A stretch of DNA of 52,869 nt from Dictyobacter arantiisoli (GTDB lineage Bacteria; Chloroflexota; Ktedonobacteria; Ktedonobacterales; Ktedonobacteraceae): NCBI RefSeq assembly GCF_008326305.1, contig NZ_BIXY01000049.1, positions 1 through 52,869 on the forward strand. Reading direction: 5' to 3'. This document shows, one piece after another, positions 52,701 to 52,869 of the stretch. Position 1 is the stretch's first letter; every line of letters starts with the position of its first letter. The notes under the pieces were generated by a model. The model did not search any database, was not told where the DNA came from, and saw only the letters and a program-made list of their open reading frames with translations. Position numbers and translations under genes: made by a program.

Positions 52701-52869
52701 ATGCCTTTTAGAATAACGTATCTTCCTGATGATGACAAGCTTTGCCATCACATTTCCTTGCCGATGCTTGAACGTCTCTATCCTCGTGCGTTGGTTTGTG
52801 ATCTCCTGAGCCAGCACCAGCGCTGGTTTTCACGTGAACGCAAGCTCAATGCCGTCGTGATGGTCTATC
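52701..52869 (+). CDS. IS4-like transposase, N-terminal part (runs off the window)
   Basis: The first 56 residues: YLPDDDKLCHHISLPMLERL, ALVCDLLSQHQRW and RERKLNAVVMVY, which resemble the N-terminal domain of IS4-family transposases. The catalytic domain lies beyond the window. No Shine-Dalgarno is clear. Confidence 0.55.
   Translation, partial: MPFRITYLPDDDKLCHHISLPMLERLYPRALVCDLLSQHQRWFSRERKLNAVVMVY

Noticed and set aside
1-52869. CRISPR arrays and tRNA genes
   Set aside because: No regularly spaced repeats and no tRNA-like T-loop/acceptor pairing were seen by eye; a tRNAscan or CRISPR search would settle it.

Overview
The window reads as a chromosomal segment of a Chloroflexota bacterium, most likely class Ktedonobacteria. 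This is inferred from protein style and gene content, not from a database search. The pointers are zinc-ribbon-led Ser/Thr kinases and a cyclase/AAA/TPR giant, a split EccC-like (type VII secretion) ATPase, a methylmalonyl-CoA epimerase plus acyl-CoA carboxylase, a yggS-yggT-yggU block, and a heavy load of IS110, IS607, IS3 and IS4-like elements. Base composition is close to balanced. Gram-positive-type Shine-Dalgarno sites (GGAGG-like) precede most genes.

Layout. 1-361: 3' end of a 23S rRNA followed directly by a terminator, with no 5S in between. 382-6422: amidohydrolase, WalJ-like MBL hydrolase, and a convergent adenylate cyclase/AAA/TPR regulator. 6738-9740: housekeeping run on + (DUF402, methylmalonyl-CoA epimerase, YggS, DUF6391-like, YggT, YggU) closed by a 27-bp perfect hairpin. 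9817-15573: two tandem paralogous membrane kinases, each fused to an extracellular LivK-type ligand-binding domain. 15869-16711: a sulfurtransferase with a recognisable promoter. 17012-20554: an ABC exporter gene cut in two by an IS110-family element; removing exactly 1,701 bp restores one 613-codon frame. 20734-24470: a peptidoglycan precursor operon (murF, ddl, dipeptide epimerase). 24630-25405: a structured-leader operon encoding a zinc-ribbon protein and ribosomal protein S21. 25449-27302: a YceI gene with paired operators and a quinone oxidoreductase.

27349-34736 is the most accessory-looking block, all on the minus strand: a two-gene EccC-like ATPase, a ComB-like phosphatase, an unrecognised helical protein and two divergent paralogous two-TM membrane proteins that resemble the TRADD-N-associated membrane family. 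35257-39156: a flippase-like membrane protein, a lipoprotein with a glycosidase-like toroid fold, and a CNNM/CorC-type transporter. 39412-44091: a secreted repeat protein, a two-component system and a second soluble histidine kinase. 44315-45029: two small unknown genes. 45181-47043: an IS607-type element (serine recombinase plus TnpB) sitting directly in front of an acyl-CoA carboxylase beta gene. 48859-50003: a TetR regulator and a cupin gene interrupted by an in-frame amber codon, with a matching operator-like palindrome. 50235-51143: pgeF. 51313-52869: a 5'-truncated LCP gene abutting an IS3 OrfA remnant, then hairpins and the start of an IS4-like transposase.

Functionally the window mixes cell-wall metabolism (murF, ddl, epimerase, pgeF, broken LCP), signalling (kinases, cyclase, two-component systems) and mobile DNA. 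Four genes are damaged or rearranged: the ABC exporter, the cupin, the LCP gene and the promoter region of the carboxylase gene. No CRISPR array, tRNA or complete secretion locus was seen.
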